A stretch of DNA of 64,000 nt, taken from the NCBI GenBank assembly GCA_910584045.1, contig CAJTYO010000003.1, positions 44,837 through 108,836 on the forward strand. The letters are read 5' to 3'. This DNA is from an uncultured Oscillospiraceae bacterium (lineage in GTDB: Bacteria > Bacillota > Clostridia > Oscillospirales > Oscillospiraceae). Below the pieces are notes generated by a model that was given only the letters and a program-made list of their open reading frames with translations, was not told where the DNA came from and made no database searches. Of the stretch, positions 13,699-22,500 are shown in pieces (position 1 is the first letter of the stretch; each line of letters starts with the position of its first letter). The translations under genes and the position numbers were made by a program.

Positions 13699-15999
13699 TT
13701 AATACAGCTTGCTGATCAGCCGGTCGATTTCACGAACACACCGCTCCGCGTCCTCTCCCGCGTGGCCCTCCATACACAGCCGGGCGATCTCCCGATGGAG
13801 AGGGCTGTCCGGATCGTAGGACGGCAGGCGAAGGCGCTCCAGCACATGGGCGGAAATGCTGGTGGGATTCATGTATGCCCGCACGCAGCGGGCGACGGGG
13901 GTGGAGGAAAGCAGACCGCACAAGTAGTACGCCTCCTCCCGGCAGTCTGTAGCCACGTACATCACCTTCTCGTTGGGCAGCAGCAGTTTTCGGCCCAGAT
14001 AGGGGTCGTCTACCGCGCCGATGACGGCGCAGACAAACTCCGTGGCGATATACTTCCACACCACCTTCCAGGGGGCGAAGGTGTAGGGTCCCACCCGCAG
14101 TACTGCATGGAAGGCCTCCCGCTGGATGGCCCGCTCCCATCCGGCAAAGCCCTTCCGCTGGTCCAGAATCTCTCGGAAGAAGGACAGATAGGCGGCGGTC
14201 CTGGGGCACTGCAAGGTCAGCTCCTCCCAGGGTATCGGGCGCTGCCGGGTCCGGGCGGTGTGAGGACAGAGGAGGTACGCGTCCCATCCGGTCCGCCAGC
14301 GGCGGATGCCCCCGCCCTTCAGCATGGGGTAAAGATAGGCGGGCTCCAGCTCTGTCTCCACCTGCTCCGTCTTCCGCTTGGCCCGGGCCTGGATATTGGA
14401 GACACGAACCAGATCCTTCTCCGCGCCGCAGACCTCCAGCCAGTACACCGCATTGGCCCCGCCGGTAAAAACGCCGGTCCGGGCCCGGTAGGAATTGCTC
14501 CCCAGTACACGGCTAAGACCCTCCAGCTCCTCCGCAGGAGCGGTGAGCCAGGGGGAGGCCGGGTCTGAAGACGAGGCGGGCGCAGCCCGCTGCTCCCGCC
14601 TCTCTGCCCGGGTCAGGGCCTGGGGCAGAGAGGCTCCGGGGTCCACCGGGCCGCGCCCTGTCTTCTCCCACAGAGTGTAGGGCACGGGATAGACCGTATC
14701 CTCCCCCTTTCGGGCAAAGAACAGAGACGCCCCCGCCGCTGCGCCGTCGAAAACCTTCAGCCCCGACAGGTCCTCCACCCCCAGAACCCGGATGCCGCGG
14801 CCGTCCGGCAGGCGGAAGCGGCGGAAGCCCGCCCCGTTTCGTGCAGATTTGAACAGCCCCTGCCGCAGGACAAAGGCCAGCGTCCCCCCTTCCGCCACCA
14901 GGCGGTCCATTACCGTGCAGGTTATCAGTGCGGAGATATCCTCCTTCAGAAAGCTCAACGACGGCCCCTTTGCGTCCACCAGGCCGTAGGCCGCCCACAG
15001 GTGCTGGCTCCGGGCGCGGTAGGCCAGGGGCAGGTACTCCCAGTTCACCCAGGGCGGGTTGCCCACCGCCAAGTCCGCCCGAGAAACGTCCTCCGGCAGC
15101 GCCAACGCGTCCGAGCGGTATACCGGCAGTTCCACCGGCCCGCCCTCCTTTTCCAGCAGATCCAATACCGCCAACAGACAGTTGGTCCGGGCCGCCAGCA
15201 CCGCCAGTGGGTTGATGTCATAGCCCCGCACCGTGGACAGCAGCTGTCCGGGGGGGCAGCCCGCCCGGCGCTTCCGAGCCAAAGCCTGGACCAGGAAGGT
15301 TCCGGAGCCGCAGGCTGGGTCCGCAATACGCAGTGCCTCCTCCCCCCGGCCGTCCAGAGTCAGGGCTCGCTCCAGCGTGTACTCCGCCAGCCAGTCGGGG
15401 GTGTTGTACTCCCCCAGGGCATGGCGCAGCTGGGCGGGGATCAGGACCTCATACAGACGCTTCACATCGTCTCTCTCCGGCGGAACGGGCACGGCCTCTC
15501 GAACGTACCGGGACACCTGGTCTGAGGCGGCCGCCAGCACCTGGTCCATCCTCCGCTCCTCCGCTGGCCAGACGTACCAATCCTCCTCGCAGTAGTTGAT
15601 CACTCCCCGCTCCCGGGCGAAGGTCCCCCTGAGGACGCCCTCCCGATCTCGGAGGTCTGCCCCCAGTGCGGCGGCGGCGGCCACCTTGACCAGGATGCTG
15701 AAGTAGGTCTGAATGGCGAAGACCAGCTTCTGCATCCGCATCTCCCACCCCGCCTCCGGCCCTGGGTCCAGGCCACAGGAGCGCAGCAGGGCCGCCGGGT
15801 CCAGCCGCTTGTGAGCGGAGAGGGATATCTCGCCATAAATTACCCGGAAGTCCTCCCGCCAGAGCTCCAGCCGCGCCGCCGTTCCAGCGGAGGGTCGGTC
15901 CAGGCAGGCGGCAATCCGGCCGATGCATCCCTCCGTCTCCCGCCGGAGGGATGACTTGGGATCGCTCATATCCCGGCAGAACCGGTGCAGGTCCAGCAT
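13699..15999 (-). CDS. Solitary N6-adenine DNA methyltransferase (class I, NPPW motif)
   Basis: 766 residues. The central catalytic domain has motif I DPACGSGTF (227-235, SAM binding) and motif IV NPPW (314-317, adenine-N6 chemistry), preceded by LGEYNTPDWLAEY (195-207). The N-terminal 190 residues are helical. The C-terminal half (about 430-766) probably contains the target-recognition part, ending with a TaqI/Eco57I-type region (TSISAHVLERLRLP). No nuclease motif (PD-ExK or HNH) is visible in it and no restriction gene is adjacent. It starts 9 nt after the anti-sigma-like gene, so it is the last gene of an ECF sigma operon. It may be a regulatory or defence methylase; the target site is unknown. 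Confidence 0.85.
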   Translation of the reverse strand: MLDLHRFCRDMSDPKSSLRRETEGCIGRIAACLDRPSAGTAARLELWREDFRVIYGEISLSAHKRLDPAALLRSCGLDPGPEAGWEMRMQKLVFAIQTYFSILVKVAAAAALGADLRDREGVLRGTFARERGVINYCEEDWYVWPAEERRMDQVLAAASDQVSRYVREAVPVPPERDDVKRLYEVLIPAQLRHALGEYNTPDWLAEYTLERALTLDGRGEEALRIADPACGSGTFLVQALARKRRAGCPPGQLLSTVRGYDINPLAVLAARTNCLLAVLDLLEKEGGPVELPVYRSDALALPEDVSRADLAVGNPPWVNWEYLPLAYRARSQHLWAAYGLVDAKGPSLSFLKEDISALITCTVMDRLVAEGGTLAFVLRQGLFKSARNGAGFRRFRLPDGRGIRVLGVEDLSGLKVFDGAAAGASLFFARKGEDTVYPVPYTLWEKTGRGPVDPGASLPQALTRAERREQRAAPASSSDPASPWLTAPAEELEGLSRVLGSNSYRARTGVFTGGANAVYWLEVCGAEKDLVRVSNIQARAKRKTEQVETELEPAYLYPMLKGGGIRRWRTGWDAYLLCPHTARTRQRPIPWEELTLQCPRTAAYLSFFREILDQRKGFAGWERAIQREAFHAVLRVGPYTFAPWKVVWKYIATEFVCAVIGAVDDPYLGRKLLLPNEKVMYVATDCREEAYYLCGLLSSTPVARCVRAYMNPTSISAHVLERLRLPSYDPDSPLHREIARLCMEGHAGEDAERCVREIDRLISKLY

Positions 16000-16008
16000 G
16001 GCCGCCCC

Positions 16009-16569
16009 CTATTCCTCTTCCCGCCGCTCAATGGCCGCAGCGTCCGTAATGCAGGGCGGATCGCCCTCCCGAATCCGGCTGTCGCAGATGATACGGACTT
16101 CGTCTCCAACAGCCAGCTCCGGCAGCTCCAGCCCCTCCGTGAGTACGGTGAGCAGTCCATTCTCGGTCTCCACCAGCAGAGATGCCTCCCTAATCTCCAC
16201 CACCTCGGCCTCGAGCTGCCAGCGCTCCGCCTGTCCATAGCTGCCCTCCGGGCTCTCGGCGGGCGCGTCCGGCTCCTGGACGGACTGATCCAGCTCCGGG
16301 AGGGCCTCGCCCAGCGCAGAACCGTCTCCGGGGGCGCAGCTGTCCGCCAATGCGGGCGGCACCGAGCCGTTGTCCGGGGCCGCGCCGCCGCAGCCCCGGG
16401 GCAGAGTCAGTAGGCTTAGCGAGGCGATCAGCATCAGACATGCCGCCAGACTTCCGAATTTTTTCCAGGTCCCTCTCCGCTTGTGGAAGCGATAGTCCTG
16501 TGCCTCCTCCACCAGGTCCTCCCGGAGGTTTGTGACGGCATCAAAAAATATCTCCGCTTTCGGGTTCAT
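16009..16569 (-). CDS. Probable membrane anti-sigma factor
   Basis: 186 residues. The cytoplasmic N-terminus (MNPKAEIFFDAVTNLREDLV) is followed by one membrane span (about 38-57), a Pro/Asp/Glu-rich linker (60-115), and a compact C-terminal beta domain (RWQLEAEVVEIREASLLVET, VGDEVRII) that looks like a small OB-like barrel. Its ATG overlaps the ECF sigma stop by ATGA. Position and topology make it the cognate anti-sigma factor; there is no recognised zinc or ASD motif. The methyltransferase follows 9 nt downstream. Confidence 0.65.
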   Translation of the reverse strand: MNPKAEIFFDAVTNLREDLVEEAQDYRFHKRRGTWKKFGSLAACLMLIASLSLLTLPRGCGGAAPDNGSVPPALADSCAPGDGSALGEALPELDQSVQEPDAPAESPEGSYGQAERWQLEAEVVEIREASLLVETENGLLTVLTEGLELPELAVGDEVRIICDSRIREGDPPCITDAAAIERREEE

Positions 16570-17123
16570 ACGCCGATCCCCTCCTTCTCCAGCGTCTGCC
16601 GAAGCCTCTCCCGCAGGCGCAGCAGGCGCTTTGTCAGCGCGTTGGGCCGCACGCCCAGCTCCCCGGCCAAGGTCTTCACATCATCCCCGTTCCAGTACCG
16701 GCGCACAAAGAGCGCCCTATCCTCCCGGTCCAGGCCGTCCAGCCACCGGCTGATAAACCCGCCCAGCTCTACCGCCTCCACCGCCCGCTGGACGCTCTCC
16801 GGCGCGGGGACGCAGTCGCCCAGCTCGCTGAGGAGGACCTCGGCCCCAGCGAAGCGCTTCTGGGAGTGGGCGGCGCGGTAGCGGCTGATGGACAGATTGC
16901 GCAGGATAGTTCCCAAATAGGCCCGCAGGCTCGCAGGGCGCTGGGGCGGCATCGTGTCCCAGCAGCGGCCATAGGCGTCGCTGACACACTCCTCACTGTC
17001 CTGAAAGCTGTGCAGAATATTCATGGCCAGCCGGTGGCAGAAGCCGCCATACTTTACGTCGGTCTCCCGGATGGCCGCCTCGTCCCGCTGCCAATACAGC
17101 TCGATGATCCGAACATCCTCCAC
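16566..17123 (-). CDS. ECF-type RNA polymerase sigma factor
   Basis: 185 residues. The GTG at 17123 is used: AGGAGG precedes it, and open codons further upstream overlap the promoter. Region 2 (YGGFCHRLAMNILHSFQDSE, then CVSDAYGRCWDTMPP) and region 4 (LDREDRALFVRRYWNGDD, then RPNALTKRLLRLRERLRQTL) are clear. It differs from the SigV-like factor at 13.0 kb. It drives, or is translated with, the anti-sigma-like gene and the DNA methyltransferase. Confidence 0.85.
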   Translation of the reverse strand: MEDVRIIELYWQRDEAAIRETDVKYGGFCHRLAMNILHSFQDSEECVSDAYGRCWDTMPPQRPASLRAYLGTILRNLSISRYRAAHSQKRFAGAEVLLSELGDCVPAPESVQRAVEAVELGGFISRWLDGLDREDRALFVRRYWNGDDVKTLAGELGVRPNALTKRLLRLRERLRQTLEKEGIGV

Positions 17124-17193
17124 TGGGGCACCCCTCCTTTTGCGGCCTCTCGCTACATCCTGTATGACGCAAATGGACCGAAAATATGCCCTC

Positions 17194-17222
17194 AGTATAG
17201 CAGAAACTGTGGGGAATGTCGA
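17194..17222 (-). promoter_or_regulatory. Promoter of the sigma/anti-sigma/methyltransferase operon
   Basis: On the minus strand TCGACA (17222-17217), a 17-nt spacer and TATACT (17199-17194). It is divergent from proB, which has its own -10-like TATACT near 17248 and no clear -35. Confidence 0.7.
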
Positions 17223-17283
17223 TTTCAATTTTTGCCCGCCTATGATATACTGAAGTATATTCATACACAGGGGGCGAAACTTT

Positions 17284-18060
17284 ATGAGAATTGTGGTCAA
17301 GCTGGGCACCTCCACCCTCACCCACGCCACCGGGAAGCTGAACATCCGCCGGGTGGAGCTGCTGTGCAAGGTGATGAGCGACCTAAAGAACGCGGGACAC
17401 GAGCTGGTGCTGGTTTCCTCGGGGGCCATCGCCATGGGAGTTGGTAAGATGAGCCTGTCCCGGAAGCCGTCGGACATCCCCACCAAGCAGGCGCTGGCCG
17501 CCGTTGGCCAGTGCGAGCTGATGTATATTTACGACAAACTCTTCTCCGAGTACCACCACACCGTGGCCCAGATCCTGCTGACGGGGGCCGATGTGGAGGA
17601 CCCCCGGCGGCGGGAAAATTTCCACAACACCCTGTTCCGCCTCCTGGAGCTGGGAGCCCTGCCGGTGATCAACGAAAACGACACCGTGGCCACCAGCGAG
17701 ATTGCCGTGGGCGACAACGACACCCTGGGGGCCATCGCGGCGGTCAACGTGCAGGCGGACCTGCTGGTGCTCATGAGCGACATTGAGGGGCTATATACCG
17801 CCGACCCCCGGAAGGACCCCTCAGCGGAGCTGATCCGGGAGGTCCGGTCCCTGACGCCGGAGATTCTGGCCCTGGCGGAGGGCGCAGGCAGCGAACTGGG
17901 CACGGGCGGCATGGTCACCAAACTGCGGGCCGCCGGGATGTGCATGGAGGCGGGCTGCGATATGATCATCACTAACGGGCAGCGGCCCGAGGACCTGTAC
18001 CGCATCGCCTCGGGCGAGGCCGTGGGTACGCGCTTTTTCGGAAGGAGGGAGGAGGCATGA
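17284..18060 (+). CDS. proB: Glutamate 5-kinase, PUA-less short form
   Basis: 258 residues; phosphorylates glutamate, the first step of proline synthesis. The amino-acid-kinase fold is complete: VVKLGTSTLT, LVSSGAIAMGVG, INENDTVAT, FGDND-type GDNDTLGA and GTGGMVTKLRAA. It lacks the C-terminal PUA domain of longer enzymes such as that of E. coli, as do many Firmicute enzymes. The TGA overlaps the proA ATG by four bases, so the two are coupled. Confidence 0.95.
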   Translation: MRIVVKLGTSTLTHATGKLNIRRVELLCKVMSDLKNAGHELVLVSSGAIAMGVGKMSLSRKPSDIPTKQALAAVGQCELMYIYDKLFSEYHHTVAQILLTGADVEDPRRRENFHNTLFRLLELGALPVINENDTVATSEIAVGDNDTLGAIAAVNVQADLLVLMSDIEGLYTADPRKDPSAELIREVRSLTPEILALAEGAGSELGTGGMVTKLRAAGMCMEAGCDMIITNGQRPEDLYRIASGEAVGTRFFGRREEA

Positions 18061-19316
18061 TGACGACACAGGAGATTCTGCGCGATGCGCGCACAGCCCG
18101 CACCGCCCTGCAGCGGGCGGATACGGAGAAAAAGAACGCCGCCCTGACAGCCATGGCGGACCGTCTGTGGGCGGACCGTGCAGCCATTCTGGCAGCTAAT
18201 ACCCAGGACATGGAGGCCGCCAGGCGCCGTATCAGCGAGGTGATGCTGGACCGGCTTGCACTGACGGAGGAGCGGATCGCCGGCATGGCGGAGGGCGTGC
18301 GGCAGGTGGCCGCCCTGCCAGATCCGGCGGGGCGGGTGCTGCGCACCGTGGAGCGCCCCAACGGCATCGTCATCCGGAAGGTCTCTGTCCCCATGGGCGT
18401 GGTCGCCATTATCTATGAGAGCCGCCCCAACGTCACCTCTGACGCCGCCGCCCTGGCGCTGAAAAGCGGCAATGTATGCGTTCTGCGAGGCGGCAAAGAG
18501 GCATTCCGCTCCGCCAACGCCATTGTGGAGGCCCTGCGGGAGGGACTGGCGCTGGCTGGGCTGCCCCGCGAGGCAGTCAGCCTGGTCCAGGACACCTCCC
18601 GGCAGTCCGCCCACGAGCTGATGACCGCCGTGGGCCTGGTGGATCTGCTGATCCCCCGGGGCGGCGCGGGACTGATCCGCTCCTGCGTGGAGAGCGCCCG
18701 GGTGCCCTGCATCCAGACCGGCACGGGCATCTGCCACGTGTATGTGGATAAGGACGCGGACCTGGATATGGCCCTGGACATCATCGACAACGCTAAGACC
18801 AGCCGGCCCAGCGTGTGCAACGCAGAGGAGGTATGCCTGGTCCACCGGGATGTTGCGGAACAGTTCCTGCCCCTGCTGCGCCGCCGTCTGGTGGAGGATC
18901 GGGCGTCGAAAGGCATGGAGCCGGTGGAGCTGCGCCTGGACCGCCGGGCGGCCGCCGTCGTCGACGGCACGGCGGCGGGGCAGACGGACTTCGATACGGA
19001 GTTTCTGGACTACATTCTGGCCGTAGGAGTGGTGGATAGCCCGGAGGATGCTGCGGCGCACATCGCCGCCCACTCCACCGGTCACAGTGACTGCATCGTC
19101 ACCAACAGCAGAGAGACGGCCGAGACTTTCATAGCTCTGGTGGACAGCGCGGCAGTATATTGGAACGTGTCCACCAGGTTCACCGACGGCGGCGAGTTTG
19201 GCCTGGGCTGCGAGATGGGCATCTCCACCCAAAAGCTCCATGCCCGGGGACCCATGGGGCTGGAGGAGCTGTGTTCCTATAAATACATTGTTACAGGGAA
19301 CGGACAGATGCGGTAG
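18057..19316 (+). CDS. proA: Gamma-glutamyl phosphate reductase
   Basis: 419 residues, an aldehyde-dehydrogenase-fold enzyme that reduces glutamyl-5-phosphate with NADPH to the semialdehyde. The nucleophile Cys is in SRPSVCNAEE; VVAIIYESRPNVTSD and FTDGGEFGLGCEMGIS are family blocks. The start overlaps proB by ATGA. proC is not in this window. Confidence 0.96.
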   Translation: MMTTQEILRDARTARTALQRADTEKKNAALTAMADRLWADRAAILAANTQDMEAARRRISEVMLDRLALTEERIAGMAEGVRQVAALPDPAGRVLRTVERPNGIVIRKVSVPMGVVAIIYESRPNVTSDAAALALKSGNVCVLRGGKEAFRSANAIVEALREGLALAGLPREAVSLVQDTSRQSAHELMTAVGLVDLLIPRGGAGLIRSCVESARVPCIQTGTGICHVYVDKDADLDMALDIIDNAKTSRPSVCNAEEVCLVHRDVAEQFLPLLRRRLVEDRASKGMEPVELRLDRRAAAVVDGTAAGQTDFDTEFLDYILAVGVVDSPEDAAAHIAAHSTGHSDCIVTNSRETAETFIALVDSAAVYWNVSTRFTDGGEFGLGCEMGISTQKLHARGPMGLEELCSYKYIVTGNGQMR

Positions 19317-19472
19317 TTCTGGGGATGCGCACTTAAAAAAACGGGGCGAAGGGCGAGGCAAGAACAACCCTGGCATATTTCAGGAGTACTGCGGTAAGTT
19401 CGCTTTCCGTTCCTTTGACGTCGCCCTCTTTGATGCTCTTCAAATTGTGCTGGCTATACTTTCCACACACAA

Positions 19473-19514
19473 ACGTCCCCAGGCGCGGCAACCGCACCTG
19501 GGGACGTCCTTTTC
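19473..19514 (+). terminator. Terminator after proBA
   Basis: A 16-bp stem with one mismatch (19473-19488 with 19492-19507), then CCTTTT. It is nearly the same in sequence as the hairpin at 26596-26633, at the other side of the island. Confidence 0.75.
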
Positions 19515-19567
19515 AGCCTGACGGCTGCGTGTAACATGTAAAGGGTAAGGCTTTCTCTGCCTTAAGA

Positions 19568-22500
19568 TCACCCTAATATACCGATACAATAGGCGGTGAA
19601 CTCCCGCAGCATCGGGTTTCCATCCTTGTCTGTCTCGATCCGGAAAACCTTGTCTGTATAGGCCGACGGGATGAATTTTACAGCGTTGGCGATCTGAAAC
19701 GCCGAGTAGTCTGTCCCCAGAGCGGCGTTGATCTCTTTTGCCGTCATGGGAAGAATGCTCAGCACCCCTTCGATCTTTTGCGCTCTCTCGGCTGCATCCC
19801 CGCTGGCACTCCTGCGGGCACTCTTGCTGGCGCTCTTGCTGCCTCCAAGCAGTGCAGGAGGCGGGGGAAGGCGGTGCTTTTCCAGGGTTTCCTCCGCCTT
19901 CTTTCGAGCCTCTCGTTTCAGGCCTTCCAGCTTCTGTTCGGCCTCTCTGATCTCCTTTGCAAGCTGGGCAATCTGCGCTCTCACCGCCTTTTTCTCAGAA
20001 AAGCTGAAAAATCCCAGCTGTTTCAGCTTCTGCTCCGCAGAGCTTTTCTTTTGCTGGAGACTCTGGACCTCCTCTTTCTGCTTGTCGGTCGTCTCCCTTC
20101 CCTCTTTAATGATCTTCTGAACATCTGCCTTCAAAGCTTCCACCGCTTTGTTATAGGCCGCCTCCTGCTCCTTCCGCCTCTGTTCCGCATTGTCCATCAC
20201 TTTTCTATGGGCGGCCTCCCGCCTCTGCCTTTCCGCATCCACGGCAGAGCCGGCGGCGGGGCTGGGCGAGGCCTTCGGCGAGGGCGCAGCGCTGCCGTCC
20301 CCGCCGCCCAACAGATCGGACAGGTCAATGCTGACGCGGAAACGGGCCTCCTCCCCTGCCTTGGGTTCGATCTCCTCCATGCGGAAGCCCGGCTCACTGG
20401 CGAGGGTTCTGGAAGCGGGAGCTTTCGGCCCGGAGGGTTTGGCGTTCTTGGCGTTCAGGTAATAAGCGGTATAGTCCTTTTCCGTGTTCACACCGCCTGT
20501 GGAGATCCGCCGTTTCACGGTGGTTGTGCCGACACCCGAAATCAGCTTTACAGCGACGGCGACCTGGAGGGCGGTATAGTCTGTGCCCAGGGCGGCGTTG
20601 ATCTCCGCAGCGGTCATGGGTACAGCCGACAGGACCGGCTCAATGATCCTGGCGCGGGCGGCCGTTTCTTCGCTGTCCTTCTGTACGGTGGGCGCGGGCT
20701 GGGGTGCGGGTTTTGATGCAGGCTGGGGTGCGGGCTTTGATGCAGGCTGGGGTGCGGGCTTTGGCGCAGGCTTCGAGGCGGGCTTCGGGGCGGGCTTCGG
20801 CGCGGGCGGCGTGCGGCCCTCCAGAGCGGCCATCAGGTCCGCCTCCCGGATAATTTTGATGGTCTTGCCCTTGGCCCGCTGTTCCTGGACATGCTCGATC
20901 TTCCGCTTTCCAAAGCCTCCAAGCGCGCCAATGACCAGATAGTTCGTCTTCCCGCTGACGGTCCTGGTGCAGCGGCCGCCTTTGGCCTCGATCAGACGCT
21001 TCACCACGTCCCGGTCCTCCGGGTTCTTCTCAAAATCGCCGGTGAGGACGAATACACTGCCGGACACCGTAACAGAGGACACCCGGTCAAAGGGCACCTT
21101 GGCCAGCTCCGCCTCCGCGGCCTTTTTGGCCATGCGGGCCTCCCAGGCCAGCTCCTCGGAGGTCTTTGTGCGGTAGATGACATCGCCGTTTTCGTCCTCT
21201 TTTGGGAACCCGTCCTTGTCCATCTCATATTGATAGACCTTGATGTCCGGCAGATGTTCACCGGTCTGGCCGCCGTAGGTTCCTCCGAAGGAGGCAGTAT
21301 AGGGCCTGTGGTTCCCGTTGTAGGTCCGGAGGGCCCCGATGAACTTTTCGAAGAAGCCCCCGTTGGTGGCCTCGTCGTAAAAGGAGTTGGCCAGCCGTTC
21401 TTCCAAGCGGAACTGGTATTGGTCCGGCTCCTCCTCCCAGAAGCGGAAAAAGTTAAAACACTCCATGTAGAACACCACCGCCGGGGTGAAGTCCGCGCCC
21501 TTGAGGAAGCGGCGCATCTCCGGATGGAGGTCCTCCGCCGGTACCCGCAGCTCCGGGTTCTCCTCCAGCTCCTGAATCAGGGCCTTCAGGCCCTCCACAA
21601 TGGCCTCGCTGTGCTCCAGGACCCCCTCGGCATTGGGCAGGACAGCGGCGTTGAAGCGGTAGTTGGCGAAGCTGTGATGCTTCCCGTCCCAGAGCAGGTC
21701 CTCGGGGTGGAAGAAGATCACGTCCTCGGTGAAGAAGGCCACACCCATGAAGGCGTCCAGCCGTCCGTCGTCCCCGGCGAAGCGGCCCAAATCTTTTTTC
21801 CCGGCAGCTTTGCCTCCATTCATAGGGGCACCCTTTGGGGATGCGTCCCCCCTGACGGCTTTGTTAAACCCCTGAAGGTTCCCGGCGATCCGCTGCATGG
21901 CATTCTGAATATCTTTCTGGTCCGATGCAGGGAGGCCTGACAGAAGGTCGGGGTCCATGGAATCCTGGAGGATTCCCAGAATATCCTGGTACTCTTCATC
22001 GGCCCCCTCTTCCCCGCCGGGATTTTCATTCTCCAGGCCAGCCAGGCAGGGACCTCCATCCTCGAAGATGTCCGGGATGTCCACGGCCCGGAAGATCCGG
22101 GCGGGCCCGGAAACCACCGGGGCGGGGTCGCCGTTGTAGGCCCGGAGGATTTCCAGAAGCCGCTTGAAATAGTTCTCCGCGTCGGGAACGCTTGCCTTGA
22201 GCCGGGCGTCGATCAGAAGGGAGAACTGTCCCGGCGTTTCCTCATCCTCCTTGAACCAGAACAGGTGATAGCCCGCCAGGTGGAACAGCGCCGCGCCGGT
22301 GAGGTCCGCGCCGTTCAGGAAGTTCCGCAGGCCCGCTCCCAGCTTCGCCGCCGGAACCCGGAGGCGCTCGTCCTGCTCGCATTCATTGACGAGGGCCTGC
22401 ATAGCCTTTCCGATCTCCTCCAGATGGTCCTTGACATCCGGGTATTCCTCCATCTTTTCGGCATTGAGGTGAATCCCGGTGAACACATGGTGCGTCCCGT

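Noticed and set aside
17529..19376. Long - strand open frame opposite proA (about 615 codons)
   Set aside because: Antisense shadow of proB and proA, which are certain; no start signal or family resemblance.
20700..20815. Tandem DNA repeats in the BRCT gene
   Set aside because: They encode the Lys/Pro/Ala linker of the protein; not an independent element.
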